DNA of 10,000 nt from Anaerolinea sp. (GCA_020216845.1 JAIWNK010000057.1:1-10000), one strand, 5' to 3'; positions 1 to 6,925 are shown, counted from the first letter of the stretch. Numbers and translations: made by a program. The notes: generated by a model from the letters alone, not told the origin.

Positions 1-10
1 CTTCGTTGTG

Positions 11-910
11 TCATCCAATCGTTCCATTTTTGGTTGAAGAACGCGCTTCCAGGTTGCGCGTCCAGGCATGTTCTAACACCGCCTGCGACGCGGTCACTTC
101 GGCGCGTTGCAAACGCGCAAGATGTTTCACCATCAGCGCCTGACGGGGAGCTACGCCGCCCTGAAAACCGGCCAACACCGGCTCTAACCAGGCCTGATAG
201 GAACGCATCGTTAAGTAAATTGGGCGATTACGCCCGCGCGACTGCCCCCACAGCAGGTCGCGTAACAGCTCTTCCACATTCTCCACATCCGGGTGAATGA
301 TGGGAATGAGGTAAACGCCTTGTGCGCCACTGAGGACGCTGACATAAGCCAACAGCTCATCACCGCGGCAATGCACCAGCCCCTGCCCGGGGCGCAGCAA
401 AAACGTTTCGGCAGCCAGTGCCAGGGGCGGCAGCAAAAGCTGACACAGAGACCGCACTGCGCCCTCGTCCACTGAGCGCATGGGCCGCCAAAGGTTGCTC
501 GCTTCTGGGCGCTCGCCGGAGGGGGAAAACGACCAAACCCGTTGCCAGGCATAGACAACGAACCCTGTGCGCCGCAGCCCCTCAAAGGCCGCGCTGCGCT
601 CATCCACCTCAGCCACCACGCGCAAAGCGCCCCGCTCACCGGCCACGCGCGCCAGCCACTCTAACAACGCCATCAGCGCAGGCATTTGCAAGCCCTGTTT
701 GGGCAGCAAGAAAGCCAGGCGCGCCGCCGGTTGCCCTAGCACATGGCGCATTTGCCCAATCAGCAAGGGGCGTGCCAACGCCACCCCGGTCACCGCATCA
801 TCCGCCAGGCGCGTGCGCAGCACCTCGGCAAACGCCGCCGGGCTGCCCTGTGCACACTCCAAGGCTGAATCCAGACAGAGCGACTGCTTGCGGTAGCGGT
901 ACAGCGCCAA
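11..910 (-). CDS. GNAT-like acetyltransferase-related protein, third gene of the pdxST operon
   Basis: Protein of 299 residues from the TTG at 910. It looks like a divergent, possibly tandem GNAT fold. The first half ends in a segment typical of GNAT C-termini (around residues 80-128: a helix rich in Leu and Ala, then EVDERSAAFEGLRRTGFVVY). The second half has a matching strand-helix pattern (CRGDELLAYVSV, then YLIPIIHPDVENVEELLRDLL). I see no clear Q/RxxGxG/A acetyl-CoA loop, so activity is uncertain. The gene follows pdxT closely, which suggests co-transcription with B6 synthesis, but nothing shows a shared function. The start is doubtful. The reading frame stays open upstream and encodes VRPFLPRDLLALYRYRKQ, which resembles the N-terminus I expect for this group. 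A GGAG lies 8 nt before an ATA at 941-943, whereas the TTG at 910 has no ribosome binding site. The true N-terminus may therefore be about 11 residues longer. The stop is TGA at 11-13. Confidence 0.6.
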   Translation of the reverse strand: MALYRYRKQSLCLDSALECAQGSPAAFAEVLRTRLADDAVTGVALARPLLIGQMRHVLGQPAARLAFLLPKQGLQMPALMALLEWLARVAGERGALRVVAEVDERSAAFEGLRRTGFVVYAWQRVWSFSPSGERPEASNLWRPMRSVDEGAVRSLCQLLLPPLALAAETFLLRPGQGLVHCRGDELLAYVSVLSGAQGVYLIPIIHPDVENVEELLRDLLWGQSRGRNRPIYLTMRSYQAWLEPVLAGFQGGVAPRQALMVKHLARLQRAEVTASQAVLEHAWTRNLEARSSTKNGTIG

Positions 911-939
911 AAGATCGCGCGGCAGGAAGGGACGAACGT

Positions 940-1503
940 CTATTGCGCCAGCTCCATGAAAAAGCGATGGAAACGGTCGTCGCGCGTCAGCTCAGGATGA
1001 AACGAGGTTGCCAGCCAGCGCCCCTGTTGCGCCGCCACAATGCGCCCGTCCGGCAGGGTTGCCATCACCCGCGCACTGCCCGAGACTGACTCGATCAGCG
1101 GGGCGCGGATGAAAACAGCATGGAAGGGCGGCTCGCCCAACTCGGGCACGTTCAGGTCCACCTCAAAGCTATCCACCTGACGGCCAAAGGCGTTGCGCGC
1201 CACCTGAATATCCATCAGCCCCAACAAAGGTTGAGGACGATGCACATCCTTGGAGAGGAAAATGGCCCCGGCACAGGTGCCCCACAGGGCATGTTGCTGA
1301 CCAAAGGCACGCAGCGGCTCTAGCAAGTTGAACGCCACAGCCAGCTTGCCAATGGTGGTCGATTCGCCGCCCGGCAGAATCAACCCACTGAGCCCGTCCA
1401 AATCTTTGGGCAGGCGCACCTGCACCACCTCAGCACCGAGCCCCTCCAAAACGGCCTGATGCTCGGCAAATGCGCCTTGCAAAGCCAATACGCCAATCTT
1501 CAT
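940..1503 (-). CDS. pdxT: Pyridoxal 5'-phosphate synthase glutaminase subunit PdxT
   Basis: Class I glutamine amidotransferase of 187 residues, the normal length for PdxT. It hydrolyses glutamine and passes ammonia through a tunnel to PdxS in the cytoplasmic 12+12 PLP synthase complex of the DXP-independent B6 route. The N-terminus MKIGVLALQGAFAEH is characteristic. The GGES loop is at residues 45-48. The nucleophile is Cys77 in GTCAGA, and the His169-Glu171 dyad lies in FHPEL. The RNAFGRQ segment (103-109) typical of PdxT is also present. The ATG lies 6 nt after the pdxS stop, so the two genes are almost certainly co-transcribed. The ribosome binding site is weak (AGAAG directly before the ATG, GAGG further back inside pdxS), consistent with translational coupling. 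The stop codon TAG (940-942) overlaps the possible ATA start of the next gene. Confidence 0.97.
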   Translation of the reverse strand: MKIGVLALQGAFAEHQAVLEGLGAEVVQVRLPKDLDGLSGLILPGGESTTIGKLAVAFNLLEPLRAFGQQHALWGTCAGAIFLSKDVHRPQPLLGLMDIQVARNAFGRQVDSFEVDLNVPELGEPPFHAVFIRAPLIESVSGSARVMATLPDGRIVAAQQGRWLATSFHPELTRDDRFHRFFMELAQ

Positions 1504-1509
1504 CTTCTG

Positions 1510-2397
1510 CTACCAACCTCTGCCAGCAATTCGTTCCGCATCGGGGATGCTGGTAATCTGCCGCCCGACCATCGGTTCACCCAGGTTGCGGCTGACCTCG
1601 GCCAAAATCGCCGGGTCTTGATAATGGGTGACGGCTTTGACGATTGCCGCTGCCCGGCGAGCCGGGTCGCCCGATTTGAAGATACCCGAGCCAACAAACA
1701 CGCCATCCACGCCCAACTGCATCATCAGCGCGGCATCGGCCGGGGTGGCAATGCCACCGGCAGCGAAATTAACCACCGGCAAGCGCCCCAATTGGCGGGT
1801 TTCGACGACCAATTCATACGGTGCGCCAATCTCTTTGGCAAACGCCATCAGCTCTTCTTCGGGCATGGTTTGCAGGCGGCGAATCTCGCCCAACACGCTG
1901 CGAGCATGACGCACAGCCTCGACGACATCCCCCGTGCCGGCCTCGCCCTTGGTGCGAATCATTGCCGCACCCTCGCCAATGCGCCGCAAGGCCTCACCCA
2001 GGTTGCGCGCCCCACACACGAACGGCACCTTGAAATTGTGTTTGTAAATGTGATGCGCCTCATCTGCCGGGGTGAGCACTTCGGACTCATCAATGTAATC
2101 CACGCCAATTGCTTCCAGAATCTGCGCCTCAACAAAATGGCCAATGCGGCACTTCGCCATCACGGGGATGGTGACCGCATCCATAATCTTGAGGATCAGT
2201 TCCGGGTCACTCATGCGCGCCACGCCGCCATTGGCGCGGATATCCGCCGGAACACGTTCCAATGCCATCACCGCACAAGCACCCGCTTCCTCGGCGATCC
2301 TGGCATGTTCAGGCGTCACCACATCCATAATCACGCCGCCCTTCAGCATTTGCGCCAGCCCTTTTTTGACTGCGAAAGAACCTACCTGTTGTTCCAT
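1510..2397 (-). CDS. pdxS: Pyridoxal 5'-phosphate synthase lyase subunit PdxS
   Basis: A 295-residue (beta/alpha)8 barrel, full length for PdxS/SNZ. It condenses ribose 5-phosphate (or ribulose 5-phosphate), glyceraldehyde 3-phosphate and PdxT-derived ammonia into PLP. All key residues are present, offset by one from Bacillus subtilis: Asp25 (GVIMDV), Lys82 (MAKCRIGHF) and Lys150 ([10 protein letters not shown]). Lys82 and Lys150 are the two lysines that carry the chromophoric intermediates. Further family blocks are [13 protein letters not shown] (100-112) and the phosphate-binding [16 protein letters not shown] with [11 protein letters not shown]. The ATG has a clear AAGGAG 7 nt upstream (2405-2410 on the plus strand). 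It is the first gene of the unit pdxS-pdxT-GNAT and is divergent from the aldo-keto reductase gene. No pdxR-type regulator gene is seen nearby. Confidence 0.98.
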   Translation of the reverse strand: MEQQVGSFAVKKGLAQMLKGGVIMDVVTPEHARIAEEAGACAVMALERVPADIRANGGVARMSDPELILKIMDAVTIPVMAKCRIGHFVEAQILEAIGVDYIDESEVLTPADEAHHIYKHNFKVPFVCGARNLGEALRRIGEGAAMIRTKGEAGTGDVVEAVRHARSVLGEIRRLQTMPEEELMAFAKEIGAPYELVVETRQLGRLPVVNFAAGGIATPADAALMMQLGVDGVFVGSGIFKSGDPARRAAAIVKAVTHYQDPAILAEVSRNLGEPMVGRQITSIPDAERIAGRGW

Positions 2398-2404
2398 TTT
2401 CGTA

Positions 2405-2410
2405 CTCCTT
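2405..2410 (-). promoter_or_regulatory. Ribosome binding site of pdxS
   Basis: On the minus strand this reads AAGGAG, separated by 7 nt from the ATG at 2397. It is a strong Shine-Dalgarno match and fixes the pdxS start. Confidence 0.85.
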
Positions 2411-2464
2411 TATTGTTCTATGATGACGAATCGCCTCTTTTGAAAGGCGCAATGATTCACGATG

Positions 2465-2473
2465 ATTCTACCA
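2465..2473 (-). promoter_or_regulatory. Candidate extended -10 promoter for pdxS
   Basis: The minus strand reads TGGTAGAAT, an extended -10 (TGn + TANAAT). It would start transcription near 2458 and give a leader of about 60 nt. I see no good -35 at the right spacing. A second candidate, a perfect TATAAT on the minus strand at 2590-2595, would give a leader of about 190 nt and also lacks a clear -35. Which one is used cannot be decided from sequence. Confidence 0.35.
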
Positions 2474-2550
2474 CGCAGCAAGCAATTTTTCGACCCGTTG
2501 AATCAAGTTTAGGAAAGATGATAGCGAGACAGCAAACAAATATCACCCCC

Positions 2551-2582
2551 AACCACGAAATACACGGAAAAGAAACGTGGTT
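2551..2582. repeat. Inverted repeat AACCACG-N18-CGTGGTT in the divergent promoter region
   Basis: The two perfect 7-bp arms are at 2551-2557 and 2576-2582, with an 18-nt A-rich spacer. The interior repeats a loose pattern (cacgaaata, cacggaaaa, gaaacgtgg) with a period of about 9 nt. It lies between the aldo-keto reductase promoter and pdxS, just downstream of the TATAAT at 2590-2595 on the minus strand. It could be an operator, a leader-RNA hairpin or a remnant of a dispersed intergenic repeat. No function is shown. Confidence 0.4.
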
Positions 2583-2589
2583 CAAATCA

Positions 2590-2595
2590 ATTATA
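2590..2595 (-). promoter_or_regulatory. Possible distal pdxS promoter, -10 element
   Basis: The minus strand reads a perfect TATAAT. The hexamers 15-18 bp upstream do not resemble TTGACA, so support rests on the -10 alone. Confidence 0.25.
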
Positions 2596-2619
2596 GAACC
2601 CACAAGCTTCAACACCATC

Positions 2620-2648
2620 TTGGAACGCCCCCGCAAAAATGATACAAT
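2620..2648 (+). promoter_or_regulatory. Promoter of the aldo-keto reductase / SGNH lipoprotein unit
   Basis: TTGGAA at 2620-2625 and TACAAT at 2643-2648 are separated by exactly 17 bp, a good sigma-70-type pair. Transcription would start near 2655, leaving a leader of about 33 nt that contains the ribosome binding site AAGGAG (2674-2679), 8 nt before the ATG. Confidence 0.65.
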
Positions 2649-2687
2649 CTTCTTACATTCAACATTCACCCTTAAGGAGAAACCATC

Positions 2688-3671
2688 ATGGACTATCGTC
2701 ACCTTGGCCGTTCAGGCATTCGCGTCAGTGTTCTCTCTCTCGGCTCGTGGGTCACCTTTCACACCCAGGTAGATGTAGATGCAGCTGTTGAAATGTTGGC
2801 CGCTGCTTACGATGCGGGAGTCAACTTCTTCGACAATGCCGAGGTCTACGCCGGCGGAAAATCGGAAGAAGTGATGGGCGCAGCGCTCAAAAAGCTTGGC
2901 TGGCGCCGCTCTAGCTACCTGGTCTCGACCAAATTCTTTTGGGGCCTCAACCGCGGCGTGAATGAACGCAACACGCTCAACCGCAAGCGACTGATCGAAG
3001 CCATGAACGGCTCCCTGCAACGCTTTGGCCTGGACTATGTAGACCTGGTCTTCTGTCACCGTCCCGACCCAACCACGCCCATCGAAGAAACCGTTTGGGC
3101 AATGCACAACCTGATCGAGTGGGGCAAGGCGCTCTATTGGGGCACCTCCGAGTGGTCCGCGGCGGAGATTGTCGCCGCCATCGAAATTGCCGAACGCCAT
3201 CACCTACACAAACCGGTCATGGAACAACCGCAATATAACCTGCTCTGGCGGCAACGCTTCGAAGTCGAGTATGCGCGCCTGTTCCGCGACTATGGCTACG
3301 GCAGCACCATCTGGAGCCCGCTCGCTTCCGGGCTGCTAACCGGCAAGTACAACAACGGCATTCCCGCCGATTCGCGCGGCGCACTGCCCGGTTACGAATG
3401 GCTGCGCGACATGCTGACCAACCCCAAAGCGCTTGAAAAAGTGCGCGCCCTGCAAACCGTGGCCGATGACCTGGGCATCAGCCTGGCAAAGATGTCGCTG
3501 GCCTGGTGCGTCAAGAACCCCAACGTCAGCACGGTCATCACCGGGGCAAGCCGCATCTCGCAGTTGCAAGAAAACCTGAGCGCCCTAGACGTGGTGGATA
3601 AACTGACCCCCGATGTGTTGGCCCGCATTGATGAAATCGTTGGCAAGCCAGGCCAACCCCAAGAAGACTAG
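2688..3671 (+). CDS. Aldo-keto reductase, Kv-beta / YghZ-like
   Basis: A 327-residue NADPH-type aldo-keto reductase with an (alpha/beta)8 barrel; a soluble cytoplasmic oxidoreductase of carbonyl compounds. The full catalytic tetrad is visible: Asp49 (FFDNAEVY), Tyr54, Lys82 (STKFFWG) and His124 (FCHRPDP). Features that place it with the voltage-gated potassium channel beta-subunit/YghZ group (AKR6/AKR14) are the opening [14 protein letters not shown], the [12 protein letters not shown] block (150-161), [10 protein letters not shown] (179-188), [13 protein letters not shown] (209-221) and the C-terminal cofactor-binding stretch [16 protein letters not shown]. The ATG has AAGGAG at 2674-2679 and a good promoter at 2620-2648. 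The lipoprotein gene starts 15 nt after the stop, so the two are probably co-transcribed. The substrate is unknown. Its divergence from pdxS raises, but does not prove, a link to pyridoxal reduction. Confidence 0.93.
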   Translation: MDYRHLGRSGIRVSVLSLGSWVTFHTQVDVDAAVEMLAAAYDAGVNFFDNAEVYAGGKSEEVMGAALKKLGWRRSSYLVSTKFFWGLNRGVNERNTLNRKRLIEAMNGSLQRFGLDYVDLVFCHRPDPTTPIEETVWAMHNLIEWGKALYWGTSEWSAAEIVAAIEIAERHHLHKPVMEQPQYNLLWRQRFEVEYARLFRDYGYGSTIWSPLASGLLTGKYNNGIPADSRGALPGYEWLRDMLTNPKALEKVRALQTVADDLGISLAKMSLAWCVKNPNVSTVITGASRISQLQENLSALDVVDKLTPDVLARIDEIVGKPGQPQED

Positions 3672-3686
3672 CTCAGGAGAAATGGC

Positions 3687-4712
3687 GTGTTTCGCGTACG
3701 CCACACAGCGCTGCTGATCCTTATCCTATCCCTGTTGCTGACGAGCTGCAAACAGGCGGGGCAACTGTTGCCCTTGCAACCCAGCAACACCCCGCCCATG
3801 AGCGTCTTCACGCCACAACCGACCGACCATTCGGTTGTCACCGCACCGCCGCCCACCCTGCCCCCGCCCGTCATCTGGAGCGAAACGCCCAGCAACACCC
3901 CATTGCCCACCCCGCCGCCCGATGGGCTCTACAGCGGCCCGGTAGGGGTGCGCACCGGTGAGCAAGCCGACCCGCAAAACTGGCAAAGCTGGCCTGTGCT
4001 GCCGGTCTTCAGCCAACGCGCCCAGCAGATTTATGATTGGGGCCTTGCTCATGGACGGGATCCGGCGCGCTTCTCCAAAATTGGCGATTGTCAAAGCATT
4101 CCGCAATACTTCATTGGCTGCTTTGATGACCCCGGCGAATATGACCTGGGCCCTTATGAGCAGCTCTTGCCGACCATCGAACACTTCGCTGGCAGTTGGG
4201 ATCGGCGCAGCAAGGCCGTGCGCACCGGCTTCAACGTTGCTTCCGTCTTGACCGAAATCAACTCCGATCCAGAGGAATGCTTGCCGGGCGAAATCCCGCT
4301 CATCTGCGAATTTCGCCTGCACAACCCCAGCTTTGCCATCATCAGCATGGAAACCTGGACAGCAGACCGCCCTACCGACACCTATCAAGACTACTTACGT
4401 TCCATTGTCGAAATCTGCATTGCCAATGGCGTGCTGCCAATCGTCTCCACCAAGGCCGATAACCTGGAAGGCGATCACTCCATCAACCGCATGGTCGCGC
4501 AGGTTGCTGCCGACTATGATATTCCCCTATGGAACTGGTGGGCAGTTGCCAACGCTCTGCCCAACAATGGCTTGTTGGAGGATGGTTTTCACCTGACCAA
4601 TGGCCCGAACAATTTTGGCAATGCCAGCGCCATGGAAAACGCCTGGCCGAATCGCAACCTTTCGGCGTTAGAGCTTGTCGCTTCTGTTTGGTATACCCTG
4701 GGGCAGCACTAA
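3687..4712 (+). CDS. SGNH/GDSL-hydrolase-like lipoprotein with Cys in the nucleophile position
   Basis: A 341-residue secreted lipoprotein. The signal peptide (1-20, hydrophobic LLILILSLLL) ends in the lipobox LTSC with Cys21 as the lipidation site. A Pro/Thr/Ser-rich spacer follows to about residue 80. The folded part looks like an SGNH hydrolase. Block I is GDCQS (133-137), with Cys135 where the usual nucleophilic Ser of GDS stands. The final block DGFHLT holds Asp299 and His302 in the DxxH arrangement. The block III Asn (GxND) is not visible; the matching position reads SMETWTA (220-226). An invariant-looking stretch STKADNLEG (254-262) precedes the last block. The start is GTG with AGGAG 7 nt upstream (3675-3679); a nearby ATG at 3682 is out of frame. 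The gene sits 15 nt after the aldo-keto reductase. Either the enzyme uses Cys or it is a binding protein. Substrate unknown. Confidence 0.75.
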   Translation: MFRVRHTALLILILSLLLTSCKQAGQLLPLQPSNTPPMSVFTPQPTDHSVVTAPPPTLPPPVIWSETPSNTPLPTPPPDGLYSGPVGVRTGEQADPQNWQSWPVLPVFSQRAQQIYDWGLAHGRDPARFSKIGDCQSIPQYFIGCFDDPGEYDLGPYEQLLPTIEHFAGSWDRRSKAVRTGFNVASVLTEINSDPEECLPGEIPLICEFRLHNPSFAIISMETWTADRPTDTYQDYLRSIVEICIANGVLPIVSTKADNLEGDHSINRMVAQVAADYDIPLWNWWAVANALPNNGLLEDGFHLTNGPNNFGNASAMENAWPNRNLSALELVASVWYTLGQH

Positions 4713-4723
4713 GCTGCCCCAGG
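4697..4723. terminator. Bidirectional hairpin between convergent genes
   Basis: A perfect 11-bp stem (4697-4707 with 4713-4723, CCTGGGGCAGC / GCTGCCCCAGG) encloses a 5-nt loop ACTAA. The stop codon TAA of the SGNH lipoprotein gene (4710-4712) lies in the loop. The acyl-CoA synthetase gene ends 22 nt away on the other strand, so the hairpin could serve both. Neither side has a U-tract, so it may stop transcription weakly or act mainly in mRNA 3'-end protection. Confidence 0.65.
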
Positions 4724-4744
4724 TCGTCATTTGCTCAGCAAACC

Positions 4745-6856
4745 CTAGCGCAAGCGAGCGCGCGCATCCAGGGCAAAGGCGCCCTGCTGTGTGGAAAGCA
4801 CGCGCAGGGGGTTAATTTCAATCTCCAACACGTGCGGATAATCAAGCGCCAATTGCGCCAGGCGCAACAACACCTGCAAAACAGCCTGACGGTCTGCCGG
4901 GGCGAGGTTGCGAAAGCCCTTTAACTTACGCCCGGCCCAGGTCTTTTCGAGCATTTGCTCAGCCTCTGCCATCGTCAACGGTGCCAGGCCAAAGGCAACA
5001 TCTTTCAGTCCTTCAACTTCTACGCCGCCAGAGCCAAACATGACCAACGGGCCAAACTGCGGGTCTTGCACCACGCCGACAATCACTTCTTGGCCGTTGG
5101 GCACCATGCGCTGCAAGTGTACCCCTTCCAAACGAGCCTCAGGGCGCGCCGCACGGGCACGTTGCATCACCGTCTCAAAGCCGGCACGCACAGCTGCGGC
5201 GTCGCGCAGGTTGAGCAACACCCCGCCCACATCCGATTTGTGTGAAATATCGGGCGAAGCCAGCTTCAGCACCAGGGGGTAGCCCATCTCTTGCGCCAGG
5301 GCAGCTGCTGCCTCGGGGCTGTTTGCCAGGCGCGGGCGCACCGTGGGAATGCCATAGGCTTCCAGCAGGGCATTGGCGGCTTCGGGTTCCATCCAGGCCC
5401 CACCGCCCGCCTGACCCGCAAGTGCAGCCTGCGCTGCGGCACGATCGCAGCCACTCAGGGTTGGCACAACCGGCGCCGGACGGTTGCGAATTTCGGCATA
5501 GCGGGCCAATGCTCCCATGGCCGAAGCCGCCCATTCCGGAAAACGATATTCCACAACCTGCGCGGCGCGCGCAAACGCCACCCCTTCTTGAATCAGCTGT
5601 TCGCCCATCAGCGTCAAGATGACCGGCTTGTCGCTGACTTGAATCAACGGAATGAGCCCCTTGACAACCGCACCCGCCGAAGAGGCCGGAGGCGGCGGCG
5701 TGATCACAATCACCCCATCCACGCCCACATCCGCTAACAGAATCTCCAAACAAGCCGCGTATTGCTCAGGCGTAGCCGAAGCGAGCATATCCACCGGGTT
5801 GTGCAAACTGGCCGCCGGCGGCAACACCTTTGCCAGGGCCGCATGAGTATCCTCACTCAAATCCGCCAGGCGCAAGCCATTCAGCTCCAGCGCATCCGAG
5901 GCGGTCACGCCCGGCCCACCGGCATTGGTCAGCACCGCAATGCGCCGCCCGCGCGGCAGCGGACACCAGGCCAAAGCCCGCGCCCATTGGAACATCTCCT
6001 CGCTGGTGTTGGCCCGCAACACACCGGCCTTTTCAAATGCTGCATCAAAGGCGGCTTCTTGCCCGGCCAACGCACCGGTGTGCGAAGCAGCTGCGCGCTG
6101 CCCGGCTGCAAACCGCCCCACCTTGAGGGCAATGATTGGCTTGTGTGGCGTGATGCGCGCCGCCTGCTCGGTGAAACGCCGTCCATTGCTAATGCCTTCC
6201 AAATATAGCGTCAGCACGCGGGTAAAGCGATCCTCGGCCACCGGGCCAAGCACATCCGTTTCGTTCACATCTGCCTGATTGCCCAGACTAATCAGGTGCG
6301 AAAAACCAAATCCCTGCCCGCGCACCCAGTCAATCACCGCCGCGCAAATGGCCCCCGAATGCGAAATGAACGCCACCTCACCCGGTGGGGGCGGCGGCGG
6401 CTGCAAAAACGTCGTGTCAATCGGCAAATGCGTGTTGACCAGGCCGATGCAATTGGGGCCAATCAGACGAATGCCATAGTGCCGGGCAATCTCCAGACAT
6501 TGCGCTTCCAACGCTGCGCCCTCTGCGCCCGTCTCACGAAAGCCGCCCGAGGCAATGATCGCCGCCGGAATGCGCCGCTCTCCACAGGCGCGCAGCGAAT
6601 CGGGGACAAACTGCGGCGGAACAAGCAACACCGCCAGGTCTACCGGATCCGGCAGCTCGGCAATTTGGCGGTAGATGGGGCGCCCAAGCAGCTCACCGCC
6701 GCGCGGGTTGACGAAATGCACCGCGCCCGAATAGCCGCTCTGCACCAGGTTACGCGCCAGGCCATAGCCCAGCTTGGTCGGCTCGCGCGAGGCGCCAACG
6801 ACCACAACCCCGCGCGGTGAAAAGAAAGGAGAAAGGGAAGAATTTTCTGCGCTCAT
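4745..6856 (-). CDS. ADP-forming acyl-CoA synthetase, fused alpha and beta subunits (acetate-CoA ligase type)
   Basis: A 703-residue NDP-forming acyl-CoA synthetase in one chain. It converts an acyl-CoA, ADP and phosphate into the free acid, CoA and ATP, conserving energy in the cytoplasm. Domains in order: a CoA-binding Rossmann domain (about 12-140, GVVVVGASREPTKLG); a ligase-CoA domain with SHSGA (165-169) and the phosphorylated His259 in ASHTGALAG; a second flavodoxin-like domain (310-450, NAGGPGV, NPVDM); and an ATP-grasp domain (490-703) with His539 in HKSDVGGV, GQEVIVGV (588-595), FGPLVMFGSGG (601-611) and EIEINPLRV (678-686). A run of six prolines sits near residue 153. No C-terminal acetyltransferase domain is present, unlike Pat/YfiQ. 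I chose the ATG at 6856; a TTG at 6886 would add ten unlike residues across the promoter. The preferred acid substrate cannot be read from sequence. Confidence 0.93.
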   Translation of the reverse strand: MSAENSSLSPFFSPRGVVVVGASREPTKLGYGLARNLVQSGYSGAVHFVNPRGGELLGRPIYRQIAELPDPVDLAVLLVPPQFVPDSLRACGERRIPAAIIASGGFRETGAEGAALEAQCLEIARHYGIRLIGPNCIGLVNTHLPIDTTFLQPPPPPPGEVAFISHSGAICAAVIDWVRGQGFGFSHLISLGNQADVNETDVLGPVAEDRFTRVLTLYLEGISNGRRFTEQAARITPHKPIIALKVGRFAAGQRAAASHTGALAGQEAAFDAAFEKAGVLRANTSEEMFQWARALAWCPLPRGRRIAVLTNAGGPGVTASDALELNGLRLADLSEDTHAALAKVLPPAASLHNPVDMLASATPEQYAACLEILLADVGVDGVIVITPPPPASSAGAVVKGLIPLIQVSDKPVILTLMGEQLIQEGVAFARAAQVVEYRFPEWAASAMGALARYAEIRNRPAPVVPTLSGCDRAAAQAALAGQAGGGAWMEPEAANALLEAYGIPTVRPRLANSPEAAAALAQEMGYPLVLKLASPDISHKSDVGGVLLNLRDAAAVRAGFETVMQRARAARPEARLEGVHLQRMVPNGQEVIVGVVQDPQFGPLVMFGSGGVEVEGLKDVAFGLAPLTMAEAEQMLEKTWAGRKLKGFRNLAPADRQAVLQVLLRLAQLALDYPHVLEIEINPLRVLSTQQGAFALDARARLR

Positions 6857-6862
6857 GCAATG

Positions 6863-6871
6863 ATTATAGCA
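6863..6871 (-). promoter_or_regulatory. Extended -10 promoter of the acyl-CoA synthetase gene
   Basis: The minus strand reads TGCTATAAT, a perfect extended -10. Only 6 nt (CATTGC) separate it from the ATG at 6856, so transcription should begin at or within a base or two of the start codon. There is no ribosome binding site, which fits a leaderless mRNA. No convincing -35 is visible. Confidence 0.65.
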
Positions 6872-6884
6872 TGAGTTGAATCGC

Positions 6885-6925
6885 AAAAATGAAGCCCAAG
6901 GTGCTGCAATTGCTACACCTTGGGC
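6885..6925 (-). terminator. Intrinsic terminator of the PspC-domain gene
   Basis: On the minus strand a perfect 10-bp stem (GCCCAAGGTG / CACCTTGGGC; plus-strand arms 6894-6903 and 6916-6925) with a 12-nt loop is followed at once by TTCATTTTT. The loop contains the palindrome GCAATTGC and could pair further. It begins about 30 nt after the PspC stop codon and ends just before the acyl-CoA synthetase promoter, insulating the two genes. Confidence 0.8.

Noticed and set aside
418..1089. Plus-strand open frame of 223 codons antisense to the GNAT-like gene and pdxT
   Set aside because: Composition rich in Pro, Arg and Ala, typical of the complement of GC-rich coding sequence; no start signal or family resemblance.
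2432..2449. Hairpin CGCCT/AGGCG in the pdxS leader as a riboswitch or attenuator
   Set aside because: Only five base pairs with an 8-nt loop and no T-tract; too weak to call a structured regulatory RNA.
2457..2702. Possible 81-residue membrane-like protein on the minus strand in the divergent region
   Set aside because: It overlaps the promoter, ribosome binding site and first codons of the aldo-keto reductase gene. It has no ribosome binding site of its own and no recognisable family.
1459..2772. Long open frame of 437 codons on the plus strand, antisense to pdxT/pdxS
   Set aside because: It runs opposite the unmistakable pdxS gene and into the aldo-keto reductase start, has a His/Arg-rich shadow composition, and shows no recognisable domain or ribosome binding site.
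3726..4388. Minus-strand open frame of 220 codons opposite the SGNH lipoprotein gene
   Set aside because: Shadow of a GC-rich gene with a clear signal peptide on the other strand; no motifs.
5175..5753. Minus-strand open frame of 192 codons inside the acyl-CoA synthetase gene
   Set aside because: Out of frame with the synthetase on the same strand; rich in Gly, Cys and Arg, with no start signal.
6857..6886. TTG at 6886 as start of the acyl-CoA synthetase
   Set aside because: It would put the perfect TATAAT inside the coding region, adds residues unlike the family, and has no Shine-Dalgarno sequence.
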